DNA of 56,250 nucleotides. It comes from Plebeiibacterium sediminum. Its GTDB lineage: Bacteria; Bacteroidota; Bacteroidia; Bacteroidales; Marinilabiliaceae. The notes below the pieces were generated by a model. It was given only the letters and a program-made list of their open reading frames with translations, was not told the origin of the DNA and did no database searches. The position numbers and the translations under genes were made by a program. Every line of letters starts with the position of its first letter. The stretch's first letter is position 1. The stretch is from positions 1 through 56,250 of the forward strand of contig NZ_JAPDPJ010000043.1 in the NCBI RefSeq assembly GCF_026013605.1, in the 5' to 3' direction. Shown piece by piece: positions 16,806-25,471 of the stretch.

Positions 16806-18395
16806 ATGAGTAGCTCTAAAAAAATTAAATCCGCTCTTATTTCGGTATTCCATAAAGATGGATTGGATGAAATTATTAAAACATTAGATAAGCAGGGAGT
16901 TCAACTTTATAGTACCGGAGGAACAAAAACCTTTATTGAAGATCTTGGAATTAAAGTTACTGCTGTTGAAGATATTACCGGATACCCTTCAATTTTAGGA
17001 GGAAGAGTAAAAACACTTCACCCAAAGGTTTTTGGTGGAATTTTAGCCAGAAGAGAAAATACTTCTGACAAAGAGCAACTTGGTGAATTTGAAATTCCTG
17101 AATTGGATTTGGTTATTGTTGATTTATATCCATTTGAAGCAACAGTAGCTTCTGGAGCTCCTGAACAAGATATTATTGAAAAAATTGATATAGGTGGTAT
17201 TTCTTTAATTAGAGCTGCTGCTAAAAACTACAAAGATGTTGTAATTGTTCCATCTCAGGCACAATATCAGGATTTACAAAAGATTTTAGTTGAATTTGAT
17301 GGTGTAACAACAATCGATGAAAGAAAGAAGTTTGCAGGTGCTGCTTTTGCTGTATCTTCACACTACGACTCAGCAATCTTTAATTACTTCAACCCGGAAG
17401 CTGATGATATGGAACGCATCAGTTTAAATGATGGTGATGTTTTACGTTACGGTGAAAATCCTCATCAAAAAGCTACTGTATACAAATACAACAACATTAA
17501 AGAAGGTGCTTCTTTAGCTAATGCAAACGTATTACAAGGAAAAGCGCTTTCATATAACAACATGCTTGATGCAGATGCTGCATGGAAAGCTGCCAGTGAT
17601 GCATATCACTCAGTTACACATATTGAAAACAAACAAGCTGTTGCTGTTATCAAACACTTAAATCCGTGTGGGTTAGCTGTTACTGATGACATTATGAAAT
17701 CATTAGAGTTGGCTTGGGCTGGTGACCCTATTAGTGCTTTTGGTGGAATTATTTGCTTTACAGGTACAGTTACTGGTACTATTGCAGAATGGTTTGCGAA
17801 GCGTTTTGTTGAAATCATCATTGCTCCTGAGTTTACACCTGAGGCATTAGAAGTTTTTGCTAAGAAAAAGAATTTAAGATTACTTGAAACTCCAATTAAA
17901 AACGAAATTACAGGTGAAAAACTAATTCGTTCTGTAAGTGGGGGTATTCTTGTACAAGATGAAGATGAAGGTGTAGATAACGAGTTCAAAAATGTAACTA
18001 AACTTGAGTTTGATGCTACTAAAATGGAATTAGCTAAGTTTGGTATTACAGCATGTAAACATTTAAAAAGTAACGCTATTGCTATTGTTACTGAAAATGA
18101 AGATGGTTCATTTTGGTTAACAGGAGCAGGTATGGGACAACCAAACCGTTTAGATAGCTTACGTCACTTAACTATGCCACGCTTTGATTTAAAAGAAGGT
18201 GTAGATATTAAGAATTCAGTAGTTATTTCTGACGCATTCTTCCCATTCCGTGACAGTATTGAAGCTGCCAACGAATACAATGTAAAATATATTGTTGAGC
18301 CAGGTGGAAGTATTCGTGACGAAGAAGTTATTGAAGCTTGTAACGAATTTGGAATAGCAATGCTATTCACAGGAAAACGTCATTTTAAACATTAA
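16806..18395 (+). CDS. purH: Bifunctional AICAR transformylase/IMP cyclohydrolase
   Basis: PurH carries out the last two steps of IMP synthesis. The 529-residue protein has an N-terminal MGS-like cyclohydrolase domain (residues 1 to about 190, with STGGTKTFIEDLG, TGYPSILGGRVKTLHPKVFG and the RAAAKNYKDV strand) and the C-terminal AICARFT domain (with LRYGENPHQKATVYK, IKHLNPCG and the terminal GGSIRDEEVIEACNEFGIAM). The lysine-histidine pair in IKHLNPCG is the transformylase catalytic region. Length equals the usual bacterial protein. It is co-transcribed with mreB, 13 nt downstream, a pairing common in Bacteroidota. Confidence 0.95.
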   Translation: MSSSKKIKSALISVFHKDGLDEIIKTLDKQGVQLYSTGGTKTFIEDLGIKVTAVEDITGYPSILGGRVKTLHPKVFGGILARRENTSDKEQLGEFEIPELDLVIVDLYPFEATVASGAPEQDIIEKIDIGGISLIRAAAKNYKDVVIVPSQAQYQDLQKILVEFDGVTTIDERKKFAGAAFAVSSHYDSAIFNYFNPEADDMERISLNDGDVLRYGENPHQKATVYKYNNIKEGASLANANVLQGKALSYNNMLDADAAWKAASDAYHSVTHIENKQAVAVIKHLNPCGLAVTDDIMKSLELAWAGDPISAFGGIICFTGTVTGTIAEWFAKRFVEIIIAPEFTPEALEVFAKKKNLRLLETPIKNEITGEKLIRSVSGGILVQDEDEGVDNEFKNVTKLEFDATKMELAKFGITACKHLKSNAIAIVTENEDGSFWLTGAGMGQPNRLDSLRHLTMPRFDLKEGVDIKNSVVISDAFFPFRDSIEAANEYNVKYIVEPGGSIRDEEVIEACNEFGIAMLFTGKRHFKH

Positions 18396-18408
18396 AAACC
18401 CGAACCTT

Positions 18409-19431
18409 ATGGGATTTTTTTCATTCTTATCTCAAGATATTGCAATTGACCTGGGTACAGCAAATACAATCATTATTCATAACGATAAGATTGTAGTTGA
18501 TGAACCTTCTATCGTTGCACTTGACAGGCGAACTGATAAGCTTATGGCTATCGGTGAAAAAGCACGTCAGATGCACGGTAAAACACACGATAATATCTAT
18601 ACAATCAGACCACTAAGAGATGGTGTAATTGCCGACTTTAACGCTGCTGAGCAGATGATAAGAGGCATGATCAAAATGATTAACACCAACTCCAGATTAT
18701 TTACACCTTCACTAACCATGGTTATATGTATTCCTTCAGGAAGTACAGAGGTGGAAATTAGGGCGGTACGAGACTCTGCTGAACATGCGGGAGGTAGAGA
18801 AGTATATATGATATACGAACCAATGGCTGCAGCATTAGGTATTGGTTTAGACGTAGAAGCTCCGCAAGGAAATATGGTTGTAGATATAGGTGGTGGTACT
18901 ACTGAAATTGCTGTAATCTCATTAGGTGGAATTGTTACCAATAAGTCAATTCGTATTGCAGGTGATGATTTAACTGCCGATATTATGGAATACATGCGTC
19001 GTCAGCACAATATCAAGGTTGGAGAGAGAACTGCAGAAGAAATTAAAATCCATGTGGGTTCAGCATTACCTGAGTTAGAAACTCCTCCAAACGATTATAT
19101 CGTTCAGGGACCTAACCAGATGACTGCATTACCAATTGAGGTGCCTGTATCGTATCAGGAAATTTCTCATTGCCTTGAGAAGTCAATTTCTAAAATTGAA
19201 ACTGCCATCTTAAGTGCTCTTGAGCAAACTCCTCCTGAGTTATATGCAGATATCGTAAACAATGGTATTTACCTTGCTGGTGGTGGTGCATTATTACGAG
19301 GTTTGGATAAGAGATTAACTGATAAAATCAATATTCCTTTCCATATTGCAGAAAATCCATTACATGCAGTAGCTCGTGGAACTGGAATTGCACTAAAAAA
19401 CAGACACAAATTCTCATTCTTAATGAGATAA
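18409..19431 (+). CDS. mreB: Rod shape-determining protein MreB
   Basis: This actin-like ATPase polymerises under the inner membrane and guides side-wall peptidoglycan synthesis. The 340-residue protein starts FFSFLSQDIAIDLGTANTII, with phosphate-1 (DLGTANT), phosphate-2 (VVDIGGGTTEIAVISLGG) and adenosine (LAGGGALLRGLD) motifs, and MIYEPMAAALGIG between them. Length is typical. It follows purH by 13 nt and is closed by a strong terminator at 19447-19480. In many Bacteroidota mreC, mreD, mrdA and rodA follow directly; here they do not. Confidence 0.94.
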   Translation: MGFFSFLSQDIAIDLGTANTIIIHNDKIVVDEPSIVALDRRTDKLMAIGEKARQMHGKTHDNIYTIRPLRDGVIADFNAAEQMIRGMIKMINTNSRLFTPSLTMVICIPSGSTEVEIRAVRDSAEHAGGREVYMIYEPMAAALGIGLDVEAPQGNMVVDIGGGTTEIAVISLGGIVTNKSIRIAGDDLTADIMEYMRRQHNIKVGERTAEEIKIHVGSALPELETPPNDYIVQGPNQMTALPIEVPVSYQEISHCLEKSISKIETAILSALEQTPPELYADIVNNGIYLAGGGALLRGLDKRLTDKINIPFHIAENPLHAVARGTGIALKNRHKFSFLMR

Positions 19432-19446
19432 TAATATTTTACTTTA

Positions 19447-19480
19447 TAAGAAAGACTGGATGCAAATCCGGTCTTTCTTA
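19447..19480 (+). terminator. Intrinsic terminator of purH-mreB
   Basis: TAAGAAAGACTGGA (19447-19460) pairs with TCCGGTCTTTCTTA (19467-19480), 14 bp with one G-U, around a 6-nt loop, and TTTTA follows. The gap to 19634 otherwise holds only the next promoter. Confidence 0.85.
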
Positions 19481-19609
19481 TTTTATAGCATTTCGAAATC
19501 TATAAGCATTTTATTTATAATACTGTAACTTTTTATGGTGTTAATCAAACTCCTAGGTAATAATAAGTGTTCGTAACAAATCCACAACCTACCCTTTTGA
19601 TTTTTTTCC

Positions 19610-19617
19610 TATTTTTG
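19610..19617 (+). promoter_or_regulatory. -7 promoter element (TATTTTTG)
   Basis: An exact TAnnTTTG match 17 nt before the ATG at 19635 and after the mreB terminator. It gives the trypsin-fold/TPR gene its own transcript, with a leader of about ten nucleotides. Confidence 0.5.
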
Positions 19618-19634
19618 GACCTTGAGCTATAACT

Positions 19635-21095
19635 ATGAATATGAGAAAATTATTTTGTTTTATAACCTTACTCCTTCTGGTATATGCCAATACCAGCGCA
19701 CAAAGTGTATTGGATAAGATAAACAAATACGAAAAAGCTGTTTTCTCAATTTCTTCTTATACTAAGGATGGATCTTTAAATTATACTACTTCAGGATTTT
19801 TTATCAGTCCTGATGGAATTGCTATTGTTCCCTCTAAAGTATTTCTAAAAGCCGACTCCTTAGCATTAACACTCAAAAATGGCCGGGTTTATTCTGTTGA
19901 CAGGATACTTTCAACTCATAAAATGGCAAATCTGGCCTTAATCAAAGCCAAAGACCATCGTGGTAAAGGGTTTGAATACATTATTCCTTCACAAAAAACA
20001 GAGAGAAATCAAAATGAAGTTTTGATTCTGTCTCATCCAAACGAAACAGAAGAAGGTGTTTCATTAGGTAATATTTTAAAAGTGTTTCAGGCTCCATATT
20101 TAGATCGTGTGGTTTTTGTAAACTCCAACTTCGACAGAATGTCCATAGGTTCTCCTGTAATTAATAATCAAGGTGAATTGGTTGGTATTGCAGGATATTT
20201 AAGAGAATCAGGTACCCGTTACTATATGAGCACTCATATTTTAAACGACTCGTTATGGGTTAACCATCCTTATAACAATTGGAAAAAATCAGTCTATCAC
20301 GATCATTTCGCTGCGCTACATCCTAACATGCACGAAGGAATCATTCGCTTTTTAAATGAGCAATGGATTGATGCAGCCAAAAGCTTTAGTTTTGAAATAA
20401 GAAATTGCCCGGAAAATACAATTGCTTATATTTTTAGAGGAGAAGCCCGACGAAGATATGAGAATTTTGTAGGAATGCGAGCCGACATTCAACATGCCAG
20501 ACAACTCAATCCAAATCACTTTTTAATTGACTATTTTGAAGCTGAATATCTTCTCAGAGAAAAAAAGAAAGACGAGGCATTCGTTAAGTTTATTTCTAGT
20601 ATTGAGCAATATGATTCATTTTCTCCATCTTTAGTTGACTTTGGATTGTTAGCAGTTGAACTTCGCAGAGATATTGATACAGCACTAAAATGTTATAATA
20701 AAGCCATTCAATGCAGCCCTTTATATGCCAACGCATTTTATGAGAGAAGCAGATTATTGCAACAGTATTTAAATAATGATACGCTTGCGCTTGAAGATAT
20801 TAACAAAGCCATTAGTTTAAACAAAATGCTACCTGGTGCATATTCTATCAGGGGAACACTAAAAATCCAAACTGAAAATTATTTAGAAGCAATTGCCGAT
20901 TTTGACAGAGCTTTATCTATTGATCCCAATGACACACATGCCTTATTCAACCGAGGATTGGCATACTTTAACCTTGGTATGAAAGAAAAAAGTTGCAGCG
21001 ATTGGGACAAAGCCGGACAATTAGGACACTTTAAAGCCGTAAAATACATGAGCAGATATTGTAACAAAGTCACATCAAAAGGCTCCAGGCGTTAG
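19635..21095 (+). CDS. Secreted trypsin-fold pseudoprotease with TPR repeats
   Basis: The 486-residue protein has a signal peptide (cleavage after NTSAQ), a domain with the sequence pattern of HtrA-type trypsin folds (about residues 30-205) and five to six TPR units (about 225-475; for example IADFDRALSIDPNDTHALFN). The protease segments align with DegP landmarks: TSGFFISPDGIAIVPSKVF matches the TNNHVV region, MANLALIKA the DIAL strand and RMSIGSPVINNQGELVGIAG the GNSGG oxyanion loop. At the triad positions I read Lys68 for His, Asn99 for Asp and Ile171 for Ser, so it should not hydrolyse peptides. Inferred role: periplasmic scaffold or binding protein. The alternative start at 19641 makes little difference. 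Confidence 0.65.
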   Translation: MNMRKLFCFITLLLLVYANTSAQSVLDKINKYEKAVFSISSYTKDGSLNYTTSGFFISPDGIAIVPSKVFLKADSLALTLKNGRVYSVDRILSTHKMANLALIKAKDHRGKGFEYIIPSQKTERNQNEVLILSHPNETEEGVSLGNILKVFQAPYLDRVVFVNSNFDRMSIGSPVINNQGELVGIAGYLRESGTRYYMSTHILNDSLWVNHPYNNWKKSVYHDHFAALHPNMHEGIIRFLNEQWIDAAKSFSFEIRNCPENTIAYIFRGEARRRYENFVGMRADIQHARQLNPNHFLIDYFEAEYLLREKKKDEAFVKFISSIEQYDSFSPSLVDFGLLAVELRRDIDTALKCYNKAIQCSPLYANAFYERSRLLQQYLNNDTLALEDINKAISLNKMLPGAYSIRGTLKIQTENYLEAIADFDRALSIDPNDTHALFNRGLAYFNLGMKEKSCSDWDKAGQLGHFKAVKYMSRYCNKVTSKGSRR

Positions 21096-21115
21096 TCTTC
21101 TAAACAATAAACAAT

Positions 21116-21123
21116 TACATTTG
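21116..21123 (+). promoter_or_regulatory. -7 promoter element of prfB (TACATTTG)
   Basis: An exact TAnnTTTG match 18 nt before the prfB ATG at 21141, giving a leader of about 11 nt. Confidence 0.5.
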
Positions 21124-21140
21124 TCGAAAAATTATTTTCT

Positions 21141-22239
21141 ATGACTACTATTGAACAGCTAAAGGAATTAGCGGGACGTCAGCTGGCGTTAAGGAGGTAT
21201 CTTTGACATTGATCGCAAAAAAATTGAAATAGAAGAAGAAGAAATGCGATCGCAGGCTCCTGATTTTTGGGATGATGCAAATGCTGCTGAAATTCATATG
21301 AAAAACTTAAGGGAGCTAAAAGCCTGGGTAAATGATTATGAAGAAATTGAAACTCTTATTGAGGATATAAAAGTTCTTTTTGACTTTTTAAAAGAAGGAG
21401 AAGCTTCGCAGGAAGATGTTGATGAGCAGTTTGATATTGCACTAAAAAAAACAGAAGCACTTGAACTTAGAAATATGCTTCGTCGTGAAGAAGATAAACT
21501 TGGTGCTGTACTTAAAATTAATGCAGGTGCAGGAGGTACTGAAAGTCAGGATTGGGCAGAAATGTTGATGCGTATGTATATACGCTGGGGCGAAAAGCAT
21601 AAGTACAAAGTAAAAGAAGTAAACTACCAACCTGGTGATGATGCCGGAATCAAAACTGTTACATTACAATTTGAAGGTGATTATGCTTATGGATATTTAA
21701 AAAGCGAAAACGGTGTTCACAGATTGGTTCGTTTATCCCCATTTAATGCTGCAAATAAACGGATGACATCCTTTACATCAGTGTTTATTACTCCATTAAT
21801 TGACGACACAATTGAAATTGAAATCAATCCGTCTGATATTACCTGGGAAACTTTTAGATCCGGTGGTGCTGGTGGACAGAATGTAAACAAGGTTGAAACC
21901 GGAGTAAGACTTCGACATGCACCTACAGGAATCATGATTGAAAATACCGAATCAAGATCTCAATTAGGTAACAAAGAAAATGCCTTGCGCCTTTTAAAAT
22001 CTCAACTTTACGAATTGGAACTTCGTAAACGTATGGAGGAGCAGAATAAGATTGAAAGCAATAAAAAGAAAATAGAATGGGGTTCTCAAATTCGTTCCTA
22101 CGTTTTTCAGCCTTATAAAATGGTTAAGGATGTAAGAACCAGTTGCGAAACCTCAAATGTACAGGCCGTAATGGATGGTGAAATTGATGATTTTATTAAA
22201 GCTTACTTAATGGAGTTTGGTGGAACTGAAGAGAATTAA
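21141..22239 (+). CDS. prfB: Peptide chain release factor 2, with programmed +1 frameshift
   Basis: RF2 reads UGA and UAA stop codons and triggers release of the finished peptide. Translation starts at ATG 21141 and meets an in-frame TGA at 21204-21206 after 21 codons. The site has the classic pattern: an internal Shine-Dalgarno AGGAGG (21192-21197), then TAT CTT TGA C. A +1 slip at CTT continues at GAC (21205) to the stop at 22239, giving 365 residues. RF2 marks are present: the SPF codon-recognition tripeptide in VRLSPFNA and the catalytic GGQ in [15 protein letters not shown]. The arrangement lets low RF2 raise its own synthesis. It is not a pseudogene. Confidence 0.95.
21192..21207 (+). 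promoter_or_regulatory. prfB programmed +1 frameshift site
   Basis: The sequence AGGAGGTATCTTTGAC contains an internal Shine-Dalgarno, a 3-nt spacer, the slippery CTT, the in-frame TGA and a following C that weakens termination. This matches the canonical bacterial RF2 autoregulatory site base for base in its key parts. Confidence 0.95.
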
Positions 22240-22299
22240 AATATTCCTGCGGTTTATCAGATGAATTAATCAAAGACAAATTATTAAAAACACATTGCT

Positions 22300-22644
22300 A
22301 TGATCATGTATTTACACAATCCCCGATGTTCAAAAAGTCGTCAGGGTTTAGAATATTTAAAAGACGAAAAAGGTATTACACCGATGGTTGTTAAATACCT
22401 TGATACTCCTTTAAACTTTGAAGAAATCGGTCAAATTTTAAAGAAATTAGGAATGAAACCTGATGAATTAATTCGAAAAAATGAAGATTATTATAAGAAT
22501 GAAATCAAAGGTAAAGATCTTTCTAATGAAGAATTAATTCAGGCGATGGTTGATCATCCTAAACTAATTGAACGACCAATTATTATAAACGGATCAAAGG
22601 CTGTTGTTGGCCGACCTGTTGAAAATATTGATACTATTTTATAG
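22300..22644 (+). CDS. ArsC-family (Spx/arsenate reductase-like) protein
   Basis: The 114-residue thioredoxin-fold protein opens with YLHNPRCSKSRQGLEYL, the single-cysteine active-site loop of glutaredoxin-dependent ArsC/YfgD proteins, and ends with LIERPIIINGSKAVVGRP, which carries the conserved arginines of the anion site. True arsenate reductases reduce arsenate with glutathione; many chromosomal relatives of this size, such as YfgD, have no proven arsenic role. No ars operon genes are adjacent, so I infer a redox protein of unsettled substrate. ATGs at 22300 and 22306 are equally possible. It lies 60 nt after prfB. Confidence 0.75.
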   Translation: MIMYLHNPRCSKSRQGLEYLKDEKGITPMVVKYLDTPLNFEEIGQILKKLGMKPDELIRKNEDYYKNEIKGKDLSNEELIQAMVDHPKLIERPIIINGSKAVVGRPVENIDTIL

Positions 22645-22654
22645 TTAAATTAAG

Positions 22655-22680
22655 GTGGGGCTTATAAAGCCCCACTTTTT
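22655..22680. terminator. Bidirectional terminator between ArsC-like and acyltransferase genes
   Basis: GTGGGGCTT (22655-22663) pairs perfectly with AAGCCCCAC (22667-22675) over a 3-nt loop, followed by five T on the plus strand. The stem overlaps the end of the opposite transcript and can serve both. Confidence 0.85.
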
Positions 22681-24418
22681 ATTTACTGCCTAAAAAGCGA
22701 TAAGTTTCTTCCGGTAAATCCTTTACTGCCAGAATCATTAATCCATCAAGACTATCATTAAAATTTGGGTCCACATTGAATCCTATAATTTTAGCATTCT
22801 GTCTGATGTATTGCTTTAATAAAACCGGAATATTTAAGTATCCAGGTTCAATTCCTGAAATAAACCGATCCAGCTTTTGTAAGTCTCCTTTATTTCGTTC
22901 CAAAATCACCTCTATTGATTCAGGATCAGTCTTAACCTTAAATTCTTTCTTAGGCTGAACAAACTTGGCTAATTCATGATCATAACAATGCTTCTTAATA
23001 AAAGCAATCAGCAGATCCTTTGAAAACCGGGAAAAATCATTACTTATACTCACCGGTCCAATTATATATTCCACCTCTTTATTTTTCATGAGAATATTTA
23101 ATATTCCTTGCCATAACAAAAATAGAGGAAGTGGTTTTTGTTGAAATTCTTTAATAACAAAGGACCTTCCCAGTTCAATAGAGTTTTTCAAAACAGGAAC
23201 CATTTTTTCATCTAAATCAAACAAGCTATTTACATAAAATCCTTTAATTCCCTTCTGTTTAATAAACTGATTTCCAAAACCTACCCGATATGCACCTATA
23301 ATCTGCCTGGTAGTTCTCTTATAAATAAAAAGTTGTAAATAGTATTCATCAAAACTATCAATATCTATTTTTTGATTTGTTCCTTCACCTACTTCTCTAA
23401 AAGTTATTTCTCGTAAACGACCTAATTCTCTTATTATATTGGGAATATTTTTTGATTCCGCTAAATAAACTTCAAATCCGGACTTCTCGAATAACAAAGC
23501 TTTACTCCTGATATTTTCAACTTCCTGTTCTACTAATAAGGGAGATACGGGTAAGATAATATCAGCAGGCTTTTTATAAGTTCTTTTTAATTTCTTAGTT
23601 TCATTTGTGGATTTTAATGCAAACAAGCAGGTTCTTAGATACTTTCCTTTTCTATCAATACTGGTCAGTTCATTTAAAGTATCCGGATAAATAGGCTTAC
23701 CTATTCGAACATGAATTGTTTTATTTTCCTTCTTAAAAAATTCAGAAGGAATAGATAATGTGCGTAAGAATGGATGCACTTTCCCCAACAAATGGAATAT
23801 TAAGCTATTATGTCCTTCAAAAAACATGGGCACAATAGGCACATTTGCTTTAACTAAAAATTTAATAACACTACTATCCCATTCCTTATCTTCAATCTTA
23901 CCTAAACCCTTTTGCATTGTTGAAACCTCTCCGGCTGGAAATATGCCCAATGGATTACCATTCCTTAATTGATTTAAAGCTTTCTTTAATCCCTGAATAT
24001 TATCCTTACTGTTATTATCAAAAGGATTTAAATCGATAAATGAATTATTCAAAGAAGGTGCAATATCTTTAAGAAAGAAGTTTGCCAACACCTTGAATTC
24101 AGGATAAATTTCATTTAAAGTCTTTATCATTATTATCCCATCCAAAAATCCAAACGGGTGGTTCGCCATAATAATAAAAGGACCTGATTTTGGTATATTT
24201 TTTAGTTCTTTTTCAGGAATACTAACATGTATGTTTAAATTATCCAGCACTTTATTAATAAGTACTGATTCACCAACTTGAGCAGACACATTTGTTTGTT
24301 TAATAAGATTATTAATCTTATTAATTTTCAGATAATTAAACAGCATTTTTTGCGCTGTTGTACTTTTAACATTAAGAATTCCTGATTCTTTTAATCTTTC
24401 TGCAGTTATTAGATTCAT
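22679..24418 (-). CDS. Two-domain acyltransferase, probable glycine/ornithine lipid synthase (GlsF/OlsF-like)
   Basis: The 579-residue protein fuses two acyltransferases. The N-terminal half (about 60-280) is a PlsC-type O-acyltransferase with the hemolysin/OlsA-type motif IMANHPFGFLDG, the FPAGEVST glycerolipid-binding motif and VPIVPMFFEGHN. The C-terminal half (about 300-570) is a GNAT-like N-acyltransferase with LGRLREITFREVGEGTNQK and YYLQLFIYKRTTRQIIGAYRVG, as in OlsB/GlsB. Fused OlsF/GlsF enzymes of Bacteroidota and Serratia acylate an amino acid (glycine or ornithine) to an N-acyl and then a diacyl aminolipid; which amino acid cannot be told. It is the last gene of an operon with the glycosyltransferase and phosphatase upstream, 18 nt apart. 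Confidence 0.78.
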   Translation of the reverse strand: MNLITAERLKESGILNVKSTTAQKMLFNYLKINKINNLIKQTNVSAQVGESVLINKVLDNLNIHVSIPEKELKNIPKSGPFIIMANHPFGFLDGIIMIKTLNEIYPEFKVLANFFLKDIAPSLNNSFIDLNPFDNNSKDNIQGLKKALNQLRNGNPLGIFPAGEVSTMQKGLGKIEDKEWDSSVIKFLVKANVPIVPMFFEGHNSLIFHLLGKVHPFLRTLSIPSEFFKKENKTIHVRIGKPIYPDTLNELTSIDRKGKYLRTCLFALKSTNETKKLKRTYKKPADIILPVSPLLVEQEVENIRSKALLFEKSGFEVYLAESKNIPNIIRELGRLREITFREVGEGTNQKIDIDSFDEYYLQLFIYKRTTRQIIGAYRVGFGNQFIKQKGIKGFYVNSLFDLDEKMVPVLKNSIELGRSFVIKEFQQKPLPLFLLWQGILNILMKNKEVEYIIGPVSISNDFSRFSKDLLIAFIKKHCYDHELAKFVQPKKEFKVKTDPESIEVILERNKGDLQKLDRFISGIEPGYLNIPVLLKQYIRQNAKIIGFNVDPNFNDSLDGLMILAVKDLPEETYRFLGSK

Positions 24419-24436
24419 TTATTTGACTTTTACACG

Positions 24437-25453
24437 CTATGCAAAAACAGGTTCTTCAATATTTATTTTACTATGAGCTTTTACAATAGAAGAGATAATC
24501 CAATCTGTATCATCACTATATTCAACATTTACAATTGAACGTTCCTGTAGCCATGTTCTAAATAAATCTTCATTGATTTCATTCAATGTAGAAAAAACAG
24601 GCACACCCATAGACTGCAGCATTGCAGCATTACATTGTTGTTCATACTGCCCCGTCATTGGGATAACACACAACTTCTTTTTTAGGAACAAAGCTTCGGC
24701 AGGTGTTTCAAAACCTGCATTACAAAAAACACCTACAGCACCAGCCATGCTTTTTACAAACTTATCTTTATTTACAGGCTGAATCTTTACATTTCCAAAA
24801 ACCTGTTCTTCGCTACAATGCTTTGAAAAGACATCCCAATTTACTTCGTTAAATTTTGATAAGAAAGCTACAATTGCATCATTGGAGTATGCTGGAAGAT
24901 ATACAGTAAAATGGTTGCCTTTAGTTGCCCTTAATGATCGTACATCTTTTCTTATAACAGGAGTAAAAATATTTTCGCCCAACTTTTTAAAATGAAACCC
25001 ATAATTTTTTTTTGTAGGAGCATAATACTTCAGAATAGCTCTTCCAAAAGAACTATTTAAATATGGCTGAGGTGCACTTTTGTGCAGCACGGCAGACTGA
25101 TGCGAAATTCCAACGCATTGTTTGGCTTTTAATTTACAGGCCCACGCCACTACAGGTTCAAAGTCGTTTATAACTAAGTCGTAATTGCGAACAGGTATTT
25201 TAATCATCTCCAGAAGGAAATTTATGAGACTAATATTTTTCATCGTCTTCCATAAATCAACACCTCCTTTTTTACCAAATATAAAACTCGCTCCATGAAA
25301 CCGATATTTTATTTCCCAAGGCAAAGTAATATCGCATTGATTGCCACTTAGCACAATATCAACCTCTCCAAATTTTTGCAGCACAGGAATAACATCAAGG
25401 GCTCTTGCCACATGACCATTTCCGGTTCCTTGAATTGCATAAAGTATTCTCAT
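24437..25453 (-). CDS. Glycosyltransferase, GT28-like (MJ1255/MurG-like fold)
   Basis: The 338-residue cytoplasmic protein begins MRILYAIQGTGNGHVARALD, the glycine-rich GNGH motif of the MJ1255/VC2487 group of UDP-sugar transferases (MurG/GT28 fold). It has the donor-site segment GVFCNAGFETPAEALFLKKK and the PMTGQYEQQCNA loop near residue 270. Members of this group act on lipid acceptors or are uncharacterised. It sits between the metallophosphatase (18 nt upstream) and the GlsF-like acyltransferase (18 nt downstream), so all three probably work on one membrane lipid. Sugar and acceptor are unknown. Confidence 0.72.
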   Translation of the reverse strand: MRILYAIQGTGNGHVARALDVIPVLQKFGEVDIVLSGNQCDITLPWEIKYRFHGASFIFGKKGGVDLWKTMKNISLINFLLEMIKIPVRNYDLVINDFEPVVAWACKLKAKQCVGISHQSAVLHKSAPQPYLNSSFGRAILKYYAPTKKNYGFHFKKLGENIFTPVIRKDVRSLRATKGNHFTVYLPAYSNDAIVAFLSKFNEVNWDVFSKHCSEEQVFGNVKIQPVNKDKFVKSMAGAVGVFCNAGFETPAEALFLKKKLCVIPMTGQYEQQCNAAMLQSMGVPVFSTLNEINEDLFRTWLQERSIVNVEYSDDTDWIISSIVKAHSKINIEEPVFA

Positions 25454-25471
25454 AGCAGTAAATGTTTGGAA

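Noticed and set aside
21141-21243. prfB looks like a pseudogene with an early in-frame TGA
   Set aside because: The stop lies in the canonical RF2 frameshift site with internal AGGAGG and CTTTGAC, so it is regulated recoding, not damage.
22300-22644. Arsenic-resistance function for the ArsC-family gene
   Set aside because: No arsB, acr3 or arsR next to it; the short chromosomal YfgD-like form often has no arsenic role.
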